64,000 nt of DNA, taken from Turnera subulata. Its lineage: Eukaryota > Streptophyta > Magnoliopsida > Malpighiales > Passifloraceae. Position numbers and translations under genes: made by a program. The notes below the pieces were generated by a model. That model searched no databases and had not been told where the DNA came from. It saw only the letters and a program-made list of their open reading frames with translations. This document shows, one piece after another, positions 39,390 to 53,300 of this stretch (its first letter is position 1; each line of letters starts with the position of its first letter). Where the stretch lies: assembly GCA_028386065.3 (NCBI GenBank), contig JAKUCV010002454.1:27987-91986 (forward strand), in the 5' to 3' direction.

Positions 39390-42300
39390 TTCATACATTT
39401 CTCATTTCCCTTTCTCTTTAATCTTTTCATATTTAAACTTGAGACAGCCTTAAAGTATGCATGCGCAGTATACATTTTTGAATCAGTTAGCTTAAAATTT
39501 TGACTGACCATTTAGTCTGATTCTGCAGACATATCATCTTCTTCTACATTCTGCGGACATTGATGGTCAATCCCAAGTTGAAGTTTCAAGCCAATCTTTC
39601 CCTTAATATATAAAATGGCAAATGCTGTCTGTGGGAAAAGAGCTTTGTTCGAGTTGGATGCAAAAAAACATATAGTAACTAGATTACAAGAAACATCTAA
39701 GAAGTCACAAATTAATCGTGAAATAATTTTTTGAGTTTAATAAATTTAGTACTAGTACTTTGGTTTCTTCGTTATGAGTAAGGTTCTACTCAAGGGCCAA
39801 TCATTGGATAACTGATAATGATGAAGGGAATGACTGAACTTTGGAAATCAAAGATGTCTGATTGAGTGGCGGTTGATCCTCATTTTACTTCACCTGGATC
39901 TTCTCTGCAGAGTTAAGTTTTCAGCAAACATATTCAAATTTTCAGTCTATAATTAGCTTGAAACTACACATGATTATATGTATCCTGCATATGAAGTTTA
40001 ACATATACTACATGAATGGCAATTTAATTCCAAAAGAAAAAAAGTCTGAAATCTTGCAAGCAAATGATGAACAGAGATATATATATAAGCATGCAAAAGA
40101 AATTTTATAGGGAAGTTTCTAGTAATATATGACAGTCTAAATTAGTCAAAAGATGATCATTATAATCCAATTCAATCAGTGAGATCCAAACAAGAGTCTC
40201 TGTCGACTCAAAAAGTGTAGCAAGCCTGCTGCAGCTGTGGAATTTCATAGGATAAGTAAAATAATGGTGGAAACACAATTGCTTTCCTGCCACATTGTAC
40301 TTCTATGTCGTCGATAAGGAAGAGTTGGAGGGCCAGCTAGGTGATGTGGAGGCACTTTCCTCCTTGATGATTGGAGCGTGGCCTTCACTCTCCATTCAGG
40401 CATTCACTTCCACATATCTTATATTTCTGGAGCCGTATGAATGTAATGCAGACAGAGTAAATAATGATATATACTGCAAAAGGCAGTGCACTGGCTATTG
40501 TACAACAGATTTACCCATCTGATGAAATGGCAAATCTTGATCTGAAGAATCTTTTTCTGCATTTCATTAGATGGAAGGCAATTAGCAGTTCTCAGGTCAT
40601 ATTTCCCATCATACCTATGATGCAGCAGTGAGACAAGCAGGAAAAATTCACAATCTCTTTAAGAGATGGAATAGATAGGACAGTTGAAGGCATGCATTAT
40701 AGCTAGTACGTCCTTTATCATTACAAGAGACAGCAGGAATTTTGTGAGAAAAAACTCAAGTAAAAGTGAGTATTAGTACTACAATGCAAACTAATCACAA
40801 ATTCTGCCACATACAGATACAGCATTCCACTCATGTTTTCAACTCTTATTTATTATTAAGGCAATCAATATAATTGCAAAAGGAAAGCTCAAGTCTTTCG
40901 GCTGAGATGAGTATAAAAACGCCAGAGAAGGAATATCAACCAGTGGTATTAAAAGTTGCTTTTAATGGTATAATCTCATATGAAAGAAGAAGGAACCTGG
41001 TTCTCTATCTTTCCATAGTCTTCAAACATGGTTCTATATATTAGAATGAATGCAGGTCAATTATTGTTCTAATTGATTTTGCATCTTTCTTGACCTTCTT
41101 TTGTTTATGGTTGCTGATCCTTTATCATTTATGTCCCCATGGCAATTCTTTTGTGTGGACCAATACTATGTTTTTGGAATAAAGATAAGAGTTGGAACAA
41201 AGCCTGCTTCCATGGCGATGTAAATTAAAAGGCACTGTCCTATTGCAGCTTTTGACATAATCACAACAAAATCATTTCTGGAGACTCCGTATTGGCTGTT
41301 TTCCAGTCATATGAAGTACTCTTTAGGCTTATGCGTCTTTGGTTGTGTTGTGTATATCCATCCAACTTAAAAGACACACAGGGGCTTATAGAAATTCATT
41401 TCATGGCCATGATATATGCAAAATGTAGCCCTACAAAAAAATTTCATTTGAATACATAACTCTACTTTGGATTGGCATGTGCAAGTTGGCATATAAAAAA
41501 AAGAGGCAACCAACGCGGCATAAATCAAGCGCATTATCAAGTTAAATATGCTTATATTATCCTTCTTGCTTTTTTCATTTAGATTTTTTTTTTGTGTTGG
41601 ACAACTAACGTTCTCCATCAAAGAAAAGACTAAGAAAATCTAAGATGGAGCGATGTGGCTTCAAACGTTTGGACATGGAAATCAAGACAAAAGTGAAGCT
41701 GAGATTTTCCTCCTTGGAATTTAGCAAAACGTAAGACTCCTCCAAGTATGCTATTACGTATACTAAGCATTCAGTCATTCAATGAGTGACCACATAAAAA
41801 AGGGTTCTTTAGCCCTCAAGAGAGGCAGGCTAGGAAAGACAGTGACTCTTCAAAGAGGAGCAGACCTGCCCATCAATAACAGAGATAGAGACACCTCAAA
41901 AGAGCACCCCGTTCCGCCAAGTTCCTCACCCATAATAGTATCAACTACTATCAAGCACAAGTGGAGCCAGGCCATTATTTTATGACAAAAGCCACATGAA
42001 AGTAGAGTGTAGAGAGAGGGTGAAGTTCATGTTAATACAAGAGCACTCTTTCCCAGGGATGAGGGGTCATGCATTTTTTTTTCTTTTGAGATGAGGGAGG
42101 GATATAGGTTTTGATGGAGTTCAAGTTAATACAAGAGCACTCTTTTCCATGTGAAAGGAAGGGGGAAGGGAGGGTCATGGATTTTTCTTTTCTTTTCTTT
42201 TTCTTTTGAAGTGGAAGATCAAAAGCAAAATACGATCTCTCTAGCTTTTACTTTAGAGCCATCTCTTTAAGACTATTCCATCTTCTAATAAAGCTCTAAT

Positions 42301-43844
42301 GCACATTTAACATGGAGAATACTTGGTCCCAGCCCTGTAGAGAGCAGCAAGGAAGAAGAAGGAATAAAGCTGATGAATAAAAAGCTTCCACTGGTTCCTC
42401 CCTCCCATGCAGCCTATCTATAGTACCCCCAACATAATTATATATTGATCATTCAACCAACATAGTAATGATATATTAATAATCATCATCTCTTACTTCT
42501 TACAATTCACAGATTGTTGCAGGCACATGTCTGCTAAACTAAGATAAAGCGGTTTAACTCTTTGGTAATAGAAATCCTGATGTGCATCAAAATATACAAT
42601 CTTATTAGTTGTTGTGTAATCAAACCCTTCTTTTTGGTCCAACCTGTTGTCATACCAAGAATGATATTGCTGATATGGTGTGTTTACACAGCAGAGCAGC
42701 CTATGGATCAGCACGGCCATAAAACTTTATGGATGGGTCCTCTATGCCTCATCAAGGTGCTAACGTGCTTTTTAATGTTATCTCAATACATATAATGTCA
42801 TAGTCGAGATAAAGATTGCTAGATATTCTATTGCTAATGGAATTTCTCTGTTCAGTGTGATTTCTGACTTGCATACCTTATAAATACCAAAGTTATCCGA
42901 ATAGTTGTCAAATGATTCTGATTTTCTTTACCAAGTCATCCTACAATATTCCCAGAATGTTAAAACTTGACAAGAAAATCACTTAACACATGCTGACATG
43001 CATAATACACGGAGATTAGTATGATTTTTAATAATCTGCAAATGTTAAGCCTCACCAATGTAATATTATCATGCATTCATTATTTTCCCCACTAGTTGGC
43101 AATCATAATATGGAGCCGCTGCAAAACAAAGAAATGGTTGTCAATAATTTTAAAAAAGCAACAGGACGAGGCAGCCATTTTGGATGATTGAAAGTGCAAA
43201 ATGCAAAACATTTCTCATTCAAAGCAATAAAGAGCATAGCTTTGATTAAAGCAAAAGGGCATTTTTGTCACAGGAATATAAAGAAAAAAAAAGAAAGGAG
43301 CAACAGCATCAACTTTACTTTTTTCTCACCGTAATCCCCAACTTTAAATTTCTGTTATCCAACGGCTTTATCATTTTCACTCCTCAAGAACACAATGACT
43401 ATTAATTCCTTGATTTAATTTAGGAAACCATCTTGTTCCTTTCTTTTCCTTTACTCTCTACCCTTTTCCTTTCTTTGCTGAAAGAAGCTCAAGATACAAA
43501 ACCGGCGGATAACAGCCAGATATAATTTTATCAGGATTTTCAGGCTCCTCTTTCTTGTGATTTCCCTCTCTTCCTCTTTAAGACCACAATAAAGAAAGAG
43601 CAAAAGAAATGAACAGAAAAGAGAAGCAAAGAAAAGGAGGGGCTTAGCTTCTTCCTTGTATTTGAAGACTCTTTCTGTGAAAATGTTTGATTCCTTAAGC
43701 CTATACACACTCGAAGTTTCACAGATTCTCCCCACTTTTCTTTCCTTTAGTAGAAGCTCCATTATTACTAAAGAGCTCAACTCCCTTTGTCTTTGCTTCA
43801 AGTCCTTCCAAACTCAACTCACTTGAATAATTTCCCAACAAAAC
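39390..43844. other. Long intergenic region upstream of the BAM3-like gene
   Basis: About 4.5 kb, AT-rich, no gene recognised. A direct duplication lies at about 42021-42085 and 42114-42195 (shared core GTTAATACAAGAGCACTCTT). The last 400 bp before 43845 are pyrimidine-rich and probably contain the promoter and leader of the receptor kinase gene. Confidence 0.5.
42021..42195. repeat. Imperfect direct duplication
   Basis: Two copies share GTTAATACAAGAGCACTCTT followed by a GGGTCATG and T-rich tract, at about 42021-42085 and 42114-42195. Non-coding. Confidence 0.7.
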
Positions 43845-46800
43845 ATGGTCCCCTTCATTTTTTTGACACTATTCTCTCTTCTAAACTCCTTTTCTTTAGC
43901 TTCTTTGCTCAATGATTTCCATGCCTTGGCCTCACTTAAACAAGGATTTGAGTCCCCTGAACCATCCTTGAGCAGTTGGAATTTGAGAAATCCTACTTCA
44001 GTTTGCTCTTGGGTTGGAATTCATTGCTCTCGTGGCCGAGTTGTTTCCTTGGACTTGTCAGATTTAAGTCTATATGGCTCTGTTTCAGCTCAAATTCTAA
44101 GGCTTGATCAACTCACCCACTTGTCTCTTGCCGGAAACAACTTCACTGGTACCATTGACATTGCAAACCTGAGCAATCTGCATTTTCTCAACATCTCAGG
44201 CAACCAATTCAGTGGTGGTTTGCACTGGAACTACTCGAGAATGGCAAACTTGGAGGTGTTCGATGCTTATGACAATAACTTCTCTGCTTTCCTACCCATT
44301 GGGATTTTGAGCTTGAAGAATCTCAAGTACTTGGATCTTGGTGGCAACTTTTTCCATGGCAAAATACCTGCAGGCTATGGAGAACTCGTGGGTTTGGAGT
44401 ATCTTTCACTGGCGGGAAATGATCTTCATGGGAAAATCCCAGGTGAGTTAGGCAACCTCACTAACTTGAGAGAGATTTACTTGGGGTACTACAATGTCAT
44501 TGAAGGTGGAATACCAGTAGAGTTTGGCAATTTGGAGAATCTGGTGGTCATGGATCTTGCAAACTGCGAGCTAGACGGCCAAATCCCAGGAGAGCTAGGG
44601 AATCTGAAGCTGCTTGACACTCTCTATTTGCATACCAATCTCCTCTCAGGTTCCATTCCAAAGGAGTTGGGTAACTTGACAAGCTTGGACAATCTTGACC
44701 TCTCCAGGAATTCACTCACCGGTGAAATCCCATCAGAGTTCATAAATCTCCAGCAACTTAGGCTCTTCAATCTCTTTATGAACAGACTACACGGGTCAAT
44801 TCCAGACTACGTAGCAGACATGCCTAATCTGGAAACACTGCAGCTATGGAAGAACAACTTCACTGGAACCATTCCCCGCAACCTTGGCCAGAATGGGAAG
44901 ATTACATATCTTGATTTGTCCTCAAACAAGCTCACAGGAACTATCCCACAGGGTTTGTGTTCCTCCAATCAGTTAAAGACACTCATTCTGTTCAAGAATT
45001 TCCTGTTTGGGCCAATCCCAGAAAGCTTGGGGACGTGTTATAGTCTTGAGAAAGTAAGATTAGGAGAGAACTACTTGAACGGCAGCATTCCAGGCGGCTT
45101 CATTTATTTGCCTCACCTGAATCTAACAGAGTTGCAGAGCAACTATCTGTCAGGGAGGCTACCAGAGAATGGCAATAGCTCATCCATACCTGCCAAATTA
45201 GCCCAACTCAATTTGTCTAACAATCTCCTTTCAGGTCCCTTACCATTTTCACTTTCAAATTTCTCTTCCCTCCAAATTCTTCTGCTTAGTGGAAACAATT
45301 TCTCTGGTCCAGTCCCGCCTACCATAGGAGATCTCCAACAGGTGCTAAAGGTTGATCTTAGCAGGAATTCGCTTTCCGGGCCAATTCCACCTGAGATAGG
45401 GAATTGCTTCCATCTCACATTTCTTGACATGAGCCAGAACAACCTATCCGGCACAATCCCACCCGAGATTTCCAATATCCATATCTTAAATTACCTGAAC
45501 CTGTCAAGAAACCATTTGAACCAAGGCATACCCAACTCCCTTGGTTCCATGAAGAGCCTCACCATTGCTGATTTCTCTTTCAATGATTTGTCCGGAATGC
45601 TCCCAGAATCAGGCCAATTCTCAATCTTTAATGCCTCCTCCTTTGCCGGTAATCCTCAGCTTTGTGGTCCTCTCCTCCACAATCCTTGCAACTTCACCAC
45701 CGTCAGTAACACCCCAGGAAAATCTCCCAATGAGTTCAAGCTAATCTTCGCATTAGGCCTGCTAATATGCTCCCTCATATTTGCCACTGCGGCAATAATC
45801 AAGGCCAAGTCTTTCAAGAAGAGCAGCTCGGATTCTTGGAAGCTGACAACATTTCAGAAGCTGGAATTCACAGTGGCAGACATTCTTGAATGCGTCAAGG
45901 ACGGGAATGTGATTGGCAGAGGCGGAGCTGGGATTGTTTACCACGGGAAAATGCCCAATGGGGTGGAGATTGCTGTGAAGAAGCTGCTTGGTTTTGGCAC
46001 ACACAGCCACGACCATGGCTTTAGAGCTGAAATTCAGACACTAGGCAACATAAGGCATCGAAACATCGTACGACTGGTGGCATTCTGTTCCAACAAAGAG
46101 ACCAACTTGCTGGTCTACGAGTACATGAGAAATGGGAGCCTAGGAGAAGCATTGCATGGTAAGAAAGGTGCGTTCTTGGGATGGAACCTCAGGTACAAGA
46201 TTGCCATTGAAGCTGCCAAAGGCCTATGCTACCTCCATCATGATTGCTCCCCGTTGATTGTTCACCGAGATGTAAAATCCAACAACATTTTGTTAAACTC
46301 AAGCTTTGAAGCACACGTTGCAGATTTCGGTCTTGCCAAATTCTTGGTTGATGGGGGTGCATCCCAGTGTATGTCAGCAATTGCTGGGTCATATGGTTAC
46401 ATTGCTCCTGGTACGTTCATCATTCCTTCCCCTACTTATTTTTTCCTCGTGCTTTTATCTGACACCTACTGCTACATAATCATAGTATCTGATAACACCA
46501 CTGTTACTTTCACCACACTTTTGTTATACATATAGAAGATAAGGTATTCTGTGGATATCTGTTCATGTTACCTTATTAGGCAAGTTAGTTAAAGAGTATT
46601 GGGTATATGAATGTATGTTCCTTCCAGTTTTTAGGTAGTCTTCTGCTCAGGTTACTTCAGATTATTCATGTGCATATGCAGTAGGATTTCTGGTCAGGAT
46701 TACATAAATCTTTTGGAATAAAATTTTACAAGCAACATATATAATGATGCTTTTTTTTTTTTCAGCTTAGCAATAATTAACCAGAATTCCGATGTAATAA

Positions 46801-48136
46801 TATCTGACTTAGGTTCAGTGAGTGGTGATTCCTAGTACCCACATAATTCTCACTTCTTCCACATAACAGAATTGATCCTGGAAGGACAAATGTTCAGTGC
46901 AGCATCGTACATGAAACTAGGCCTCCCTAATCTCTTCTAGTATGTCCATACTAAAGTGACAGCTGAAAAAACAACCCTTGATTTGTGCTACAGAAACAAA
47001 AGACAAGGTTGGATATGAGTTTTTGGGTAACTGCGCCAATCCACAATTACACAAAACACGCAGACACAACCACAGCAGGAGAAAGAAAAACACAAACAAA
47101 ATACACAGAAATGAAAATGAAGCAGGGGCAAGGTTGTGGGGGTCCATTTTAAGTCTGATCTGATGTAAGAAAATCTGAGAGGTCAATCTGACACAATATT
47201 ATGGTCTGACAGTGATGTCTAACGTAACAGGGCTTTGAGATCAGCGAAAGCTAACAGACATGCGTCCTATTTGCACCACCTTCTTTTATGTTTTTTTCCC
47301 ATATTTTTAATTATTTTCCTTTTCTTTATAACAAAAAAGGGGAAAAAGACGGCAGGGAAAATGAGGAATGCTATAGTCTATGTAGCATTTGATTTGGGGT
47401 CTTACGTGTAAAGGGTATTCTTTTTGCTGCTTCCCACCCCACAAGTCACTTTTTTGGTCTTCGGGTTAATAGGTTCTATAACCATTTGGCAAGTTGAAAT
47501 TTCTTTTTGTCCCTATTCTTTAAACCAATTCCTTCCTTCCCGTATTGCATTTTCTTTCTTTACATTTTATTTAATTTCCAAAGGGTCATATGTTCCACCA
47601 ATGGTATCATTATTCACCAAAATCAAGATGGTTGTCATTTGACTGCACATCTCTGCTTCTTCACTGTATTGTAGCACTAAATTGTTCTTCACAATATTGC
47701 AGAGTATGCTTACACATTGAAGGTGGACGAGAAGAGTGATGTGTATAGCTTTGGAGTAGTTCTTTTGGAGCTGGTGACAGGGCGTCGTCCAGTTGGTGAT
47801 TTTGGAGAAGGGGTGGATATTGTACAATGGAGCAAAAGGGCAACAAATAATCGCAGGGAAGATGTTATGCACATTATTGATCCAAGGCTAACGATGGTGC
47901 CCATGGATGAAGCTATACATTTATTCTTCATAGCAATGCTATGTTGCCAAGAAAACAGCATTGAACGCCCCACAATGAGAGAGGTAGTGCAAATGCTCTC
48001 AGAATTTCCTCGCCACTCACCAGATCAATACCAGTCTCCATCTTCTTCAATTACCAAGCAACAACAACAGCCCAAGAGCAACGAAAAGAAAGAGAGAACC
48101 GACTTGACAACATTTAAGCAAGATCTTTTAGTATAA
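43845..48136 (+). CDS. LRR receptor-like kinase, BAM3-like (CLAVATA1 family), two exons
   Basis: Exons are 43845-46410 and 47703-48136, separated by a 1,292-bp intron in phase 1 (CTCCTG|gtacgt ... attgcag|AGTAT), giving 999 aa. Order: a signal peptide of about 20 residues ([20 protein letters not shown]), an N-terminal LRR cap with CSWVGIHC, about 20 LRRs (residues 70-590), a juxtamembrane Cys pair, one transmembrane segment (about 634-656), then the kinase. The kinase has the Gly loop [10 protein letters not shown], Lys in [14 protein letters not shown] (RD type) and DFG. The intron position just before EYAYTL is shared by CLV1/BAM genes. Similarity to Arabidopsis BAM3, including [14 protein letters not shown] and [12 protein letters not shown], is greater than to BAM1/2 or CLV1 as I recall them. 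BAM3 perceives CLE45 and restrains protophloem differentiation. All kinase residues are intact. Confidence 0.93.
46411..47702 (+). other. Long intron of the BAM3-like gene
   Basis: AT-rich, 1,292 bp. No coding sequence, transposon ends or RNA gene was recognised. The exon 1 frame runs on for 42 codons into the intron before a stop at 46533, so unspliced RNA would encode a receptor truncated within the kinase. Confidence 0.7.
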
Positions 48137-49101
48137 GTCACGACCTTATGAAAATAATTCTTTTCAAAGTTTTAATTACTTGGTTTCTTTTTTAAAAAAA
48201 TGGGTTTTGTTTTCTTGGCCCCTTTTTTCTTTGTTGATGTGCAAAGTATAAATTTTGTGTTTTCCAATTCGTGGCTTCATTAATTAGTTCCAGGCATAGG
48301 GAGATTTGGTGACTATATATAGAGATAGGTAGGAATAACTCAATGGTTTGCACTTCTTTTTAAGAAGTGTGCTTTAGGAGGGGGAGAGAGGCTTGCGAAT
48401 CTTATAGGGGAACTCATGCACGCTCGCTCTTTGTATTATAGTATTTCAATACATGCCCATATTTGATTGCTTTACATGTTAATTCATTTTTCCTTTTTTC
48501 CTTTTAGTCATCATCATCATTGATCCCTTTGTATATGGAGGAAGCTAGAGCCTAGAATTATAACATGATCATGTCTGTCACTTAAGAAGGAACAGGTACA
48601 GCTATATCATCATCATTGCAATCATCCATATAAGGCCTTTCCAGCATCAGTAAACAGACACCATGGTATGTAATATAGCTTTAACATGTTTTTTTTTTCT
48701 TTCTTTAGATAATTAAAATGTTTATGATAAGATTCCAAGTCGAGACATCGTCCTCTCTTTATTTTTCGAGACTTAAAAATGGGCGAACACCTCGAATTTT
48801 GTCTAAAATATTAAATTCAATCACGATCCCAAAATGTTTTTTTTTGGCACAATTAAACACCACGAATCAAACTTTTTGGTGAATGCTTTAGTATTTTTGT
48901 CACTGCCAGAAAATGCCCCTAGTTACGCTCTCAAATGGACTTTAATGAATGAATGATACTGGACTCACTCATGACCTAAAGCCCAATCTAACATTTATCT
49001 TGGACTGAAAAGCCTAAGTCAACCCATTGCATCAACCACTACTCGAATCATGAAATCCATTTCTGTCCTTGACCCAAGAACAAAAAAAAAAGAACAAAAT
49101 A
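48137..49101. other. Intergenic region 3' of the BAM3-like gene
   Basis: AT-rich with no gene recognised. Contains the 3' UTR of the receptor kinase gene. Confidence 0.5.
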
Positions 49102-49106
49102 CTTTC
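49102..49106. repeat. Target-site duplication CTTTC (left)
   Basis: Identical to 55353-55357, directly outside the old copia LTRs. Confidence 0.85.
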
Positions 49107-49243
49107 TGTTATAAAAAACGTGGGATGAATGTCATTATTGTTCTACCCACCATAGTCCTGTATATATATATATATCTTTATAGGTTGAATAATAGTAGAG
49201 CAAAAGGAACGAGCAGAGCTCTTTCTTCCCCAAGCTTTTCTTC
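49107..49243 (+). repeat. Truncated 5' LTR of the old copia element
   Basis: About 137 bp alignable to 55158-55300 with scattered substitutions and a longer (TA)n run. The homology stops at about 49243; the rest of the LTR is missing. Confidence 0.85.
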
Positions 49244-49344
49244 TCCTCTCCGTCTCTACCGAGCTTCGTTTTGCAGTGGAGAAATAAAATGGAAAACGAA
49301 AAAAAAGGGGAAGAAAAACCAAGAACCCGTTAACTTTCACCCCT

Positions 49345-50030
49345 ATGGTTACTGTTCACTCCGTATCGTTTCGCTCCGCCGTGCACGCCACCACCCCCAC
49401 CGGCGTGCCCCCCGCGCCGTCGTCGTCTCGCTGCCGCCTATTTCCACTGCCGAACGGGCCGCCGGAGGCTGAAAACCCGACGGCAACGCCCGGCGACCCG
49501 GCTCGGCTTGTCGAGTCTGGCTCCTCCTGCACGCGACGACTGCGACGGCCCCCGCCACGTCCAGCAACGACGCAGCCGTCTCATACGCTTCCCGCGCCGC
49601 TTATCTCAGCCACCTGCAGTGCCGCCGTGCCGTGGAGACGCGCCCGAGCCAACCCCACCGGTCCTGCCCGACGCGACGACCAACTGCAGCCCGCGTTACT
49701 GCCCCCGCGTCACCACCCCGCGACGCCTCCCGCCTGCCCCTTACCGCCCCGCCTCGACGCCGCCGTCTGCAACTCACGAGGTTGAAGACGACCCGTCCGG
49801 GTCATGGTCGGGCCGCGGGTCGTGGATCCTTTTTTTTGCTGGTGGGCTTCACGTTGCTGGGCTGGTCTTGGCTTGGGCTACTGGGCCGCGGGCCTACTCA
49901 TGTGGGCCTGGCAGCCTTGGCTAGCCTGGGTCTATTCCTGCGCGTGGGCCTGGGTCTGGGCCTGTTCTGCCTGGGCTGTCCTAGGCTTGGCTTAGCTGGG
50001 GTGGGCTTGGACCTAGCCCAGTCCGAAAAA
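49345..50030. other. GC-rich block within the copia element
   Basis: About 700 bp of strongly GC-rich sequence in an otherwise AT-rich region. The left part gives Pro/Arg/Ala-rich open frames in several phases; the right part (49850-50020) repeats CTGGGC/TGGGCCTGG motifs. Open frames in several phases with the same bias indicate composition rather than genes. It may be a divergent leader of the element or captured DNA. Confidence 0.6.
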
Positions 50031-50378
50031 AAAGGGAAATAAAAAAAACTGAAAAATATATAATTGGAAAAACGAAATTAAAAAGAATATACATACCGAA
50101 ATAGTAACCGGGTATTATTTAATTTTCGTTTGGGCTATTAAAAGGCCCATAGCACTTAATTTTCTTGCCTTTAATTTATTCCTGCTTGGGATCGTACAAG
50201 GCCCATCAAATTTAATTTTCTGTCATTTATTTTAATTGGGATAATTAAGAAAAAGCCCTTGTTTATTATTTTAATTCAGCATTTATTTATTTAATTATGT
50301 TATTTGATTTGAGGCCCTCAAATTTTCCGGAAGAAATTTGATATGGGCATTAAATACTAAAATGCATTTAAATGATAA

Positions 50379-53300
50379 TAGTCTGGAAGACTACATGAGA
50401 GAGTCCATAAGACTCGCTAAAATAAAGGAAAAATGCAGCAAAGACCGGAAGTCTTACTGCCAAAAGGTCCTGCAAATATTTATATGACCACCAGAAGTGG
50501 GACATTGAATGACCACAAGAAGATGGTTATTCTCATGAAATCTTAATTACAAGTGTGTGCACCAGAAGAAATGCGTGTCCCAGCAAGACAAATGTAATAT
50601 TAATGAAAACCATGTTTGGTTGAGATGATGACCACGAAGGTGGTTATTCTTGCTTACCCTGAAGGTGCAAGTTGACATATATTGATTTAATTTTTATGTT
50701 TAATTTAATTTTTAGTTTATTATTTCTGTTATATTTATTATTTTATGTTTATTCTTATTCTTGCTTAATCCTTTTTATATATGCATATGAAATTGTCGTT
50801 TTTCCTCGTATAATGGCCCCCGTATTTTTCCTGAAGACAATGCAATGATATATTCTGTAAAATGGAAATTATCTATATGAAAATTTATTAACCTGCTCCA
50901 GAAGATCATGGGTCTTCATGTGCTCCTTAAGAGCAATATTTCACCTACCCAATAATGCAACAGCATTCAAGAGGGAGAGGAAAACTGTATGTGAATACTG
51001 TTGCAAACATAAATTGTGAAGAACACAAGCTTAACTATGATCCAGAAGATCATATGCTTACGCTCCTGAAGAGCATAAACTCCTGAAGAGTATGGAATAC
51101 GGAATATTCTTGTTTACAAGAAATTGTTATAGATCCCATTAAATTGATTCTGCTCAATTCTTCGAAGTGAATGAGACAATATAGTGCCTGTTGCCAAGGA
51201 TATGGAAGAAATTATTCCAACTATTATGACCATAAAGATTATGACAAAAGGTAAGGCTAAAAGAAAACATGCATATTATTATTACATAAGGGATCATTAC
51301 TTGAGAACATCCACATAGAGAAATTGTTCTCATACATAAAGCTGAATGAAATTATTTAATGGTTGGGTACAACATTGGCCCTAAAGCTCTGAGACTCGTT
51401 ATTGATGTTGATCCTAACACTGTCGTTCCAGGAGAACCACATACCACCCACGTTGTTTTCTCCAGGTAGCTCAAACCGATTTGCTGGAGGAAAACGGAGT
51501 GGTATTACTCCATGATTCTCTGCAGGTTGCCACAAGGTTTTAGTAATTAGTACCATGTTGGGCTTGTACTGATTTTTCAGATCCCTTAAGGTATGCACAA
51601 AATCTTGGGACCGCTTGGCCACTTCCCTGCAATTCCATAGTAAAAGTCGTACCTTGGGCCATGTAGACGATAACCCAGAAACCCTCGGGAGACTCTGAGC
51701 CATCATGGAAACTTGATAATAACTGCTTTGATTCAGTATTTGGCAAGATGACTCTAACTGAAACTCTTGCAGTCTACCAGATATGAAAAACATAATTGAG
51801 TTAGCCGAGCCATAAAACCAAGCTCCTAAATTGCTTTGGTCTTCTAGGAAGAAAGTCTCTTCCATAGGAGTTACAAAGAACCTGGATGAGTATAGTTCAT
51901 CAACAAAAACTAAACGAGGAATTCTTGCGAGTTCACTCGGTAATTCCTCTTGTTGTTCATTCACCATGCTATATGCTAGCCTATTCCTCCTCCCTAGAGA
52001 GGCACCCTCAACAAAGAAGACAGTTGCTGGGGAAGACATTCTTTTATCTCTCTGTGGTTTTTTTGAATCTACATGTTTTAACACATATTTCTGTCCTCTT
52101 TTATAGCCTGAGCTTAGACAGCCAGGTGTCAGTATTTCAAATGTGGACCCTTTCACTTATCTCCGAAAAGATCCTGAAGTTTTTTCGGTTTCACAAAACT
52201 CCAAAGTTGTTTTTGGAAAAGTTTGCTCAATAATTCTGATCTTTTCCGACATAAGTGGCAGATATAAGCCTAATATTGGCATAAATATTGCAGTCTGAAG
52301 CTAGCAATTTAAGTTATTAAACTTACTATATCCAGCCATAAGCTGAAATGCTCTAGCCTGAAGCTAGCAATTTTAAGTGTTTAAATACACAAGTTTATAC
52401 AGCCTGAAACTGAGATCGACTAGAAGTTGATTGATAGATATTTAATTTATAGCTAGTATGCACCAACCAGAAGCTGGTAAATAATTTTTCTAAGTTATCC
52501 AGCCTGGAGCTGGCACCAACTTGAAGTTGGTACATGGACATATTGTTTGGCATGACCGGTTGGGCCATCCCGGGTAAATAATGATGCACAAAATTTATTT
52601 GGTCATTCATTGAAAAACCAGAAGTTTTACAATCAATAAATTTCCATGAGTTTGTTTGATGCGAAAGTTATTATACGGCCTTCCTAAGATGAGAATGGCC
52701 TAGTATCACCAGCAAGTTTGAGAATAGTTCAGGGACTTGAACGCGGACTGATAAATCCGCTGTGTTAACCATCTAGGTAATTTTTACGATGCATCGACTA
52801 GGTGGTCTATTGTGTAACGCAAGTTGGCGTTGTGCGCACTAATTTAATAACTAAGCCACTTGCGGGTACATATCCCTACTTATGTTATTAGACTATATGT
52901 CTAGATAATGCTGGTATATTTCTTCAATGGATAATGTATATCATTGGAAATAAACCGAAACAGATCTGGGGAAACATTGACAATCGATTGCAGGACCATT
53001 GATGAAATATGACTATTTGAGAAAATGGTATTTTATATGCAGCAACACTTGAGTGCATCAAGCCAACATGATAAGATCTCCCCATTTAATTGATTAATGG
53101 TCACATACTTACTATCTCCCATCTTCGGACCATCGGTTGTTCAGTATATAATGCTCCACCACAGTATAGTAACATTGGTCCTCAAAGAAGACTGGGAATA
53201 TATCTTGAGTATGTTGGGTATGTTGGCTATTAATTTAATACAAAAGTTTACCCAACATAAGGGGGAGGAAATAAGCTGCTAAATCAAGATATAAGAGATT

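Noticed and set aside
49345..50042. Three overlapping Pro/Arg/Ala-rich frames as genes
   Set aside because: Frames in several phases with the same compositional bias and no domain indicate GC-rich DNA rather than coding.
52730..52800. tRNA-like sequence on the minus strand (GTTCAAGTCCC with a hairpin)
   Set aside because: The anticodon loop would have eight bases and no acceptor stem can be formed; probably chance or an old tRNA-derived relic.
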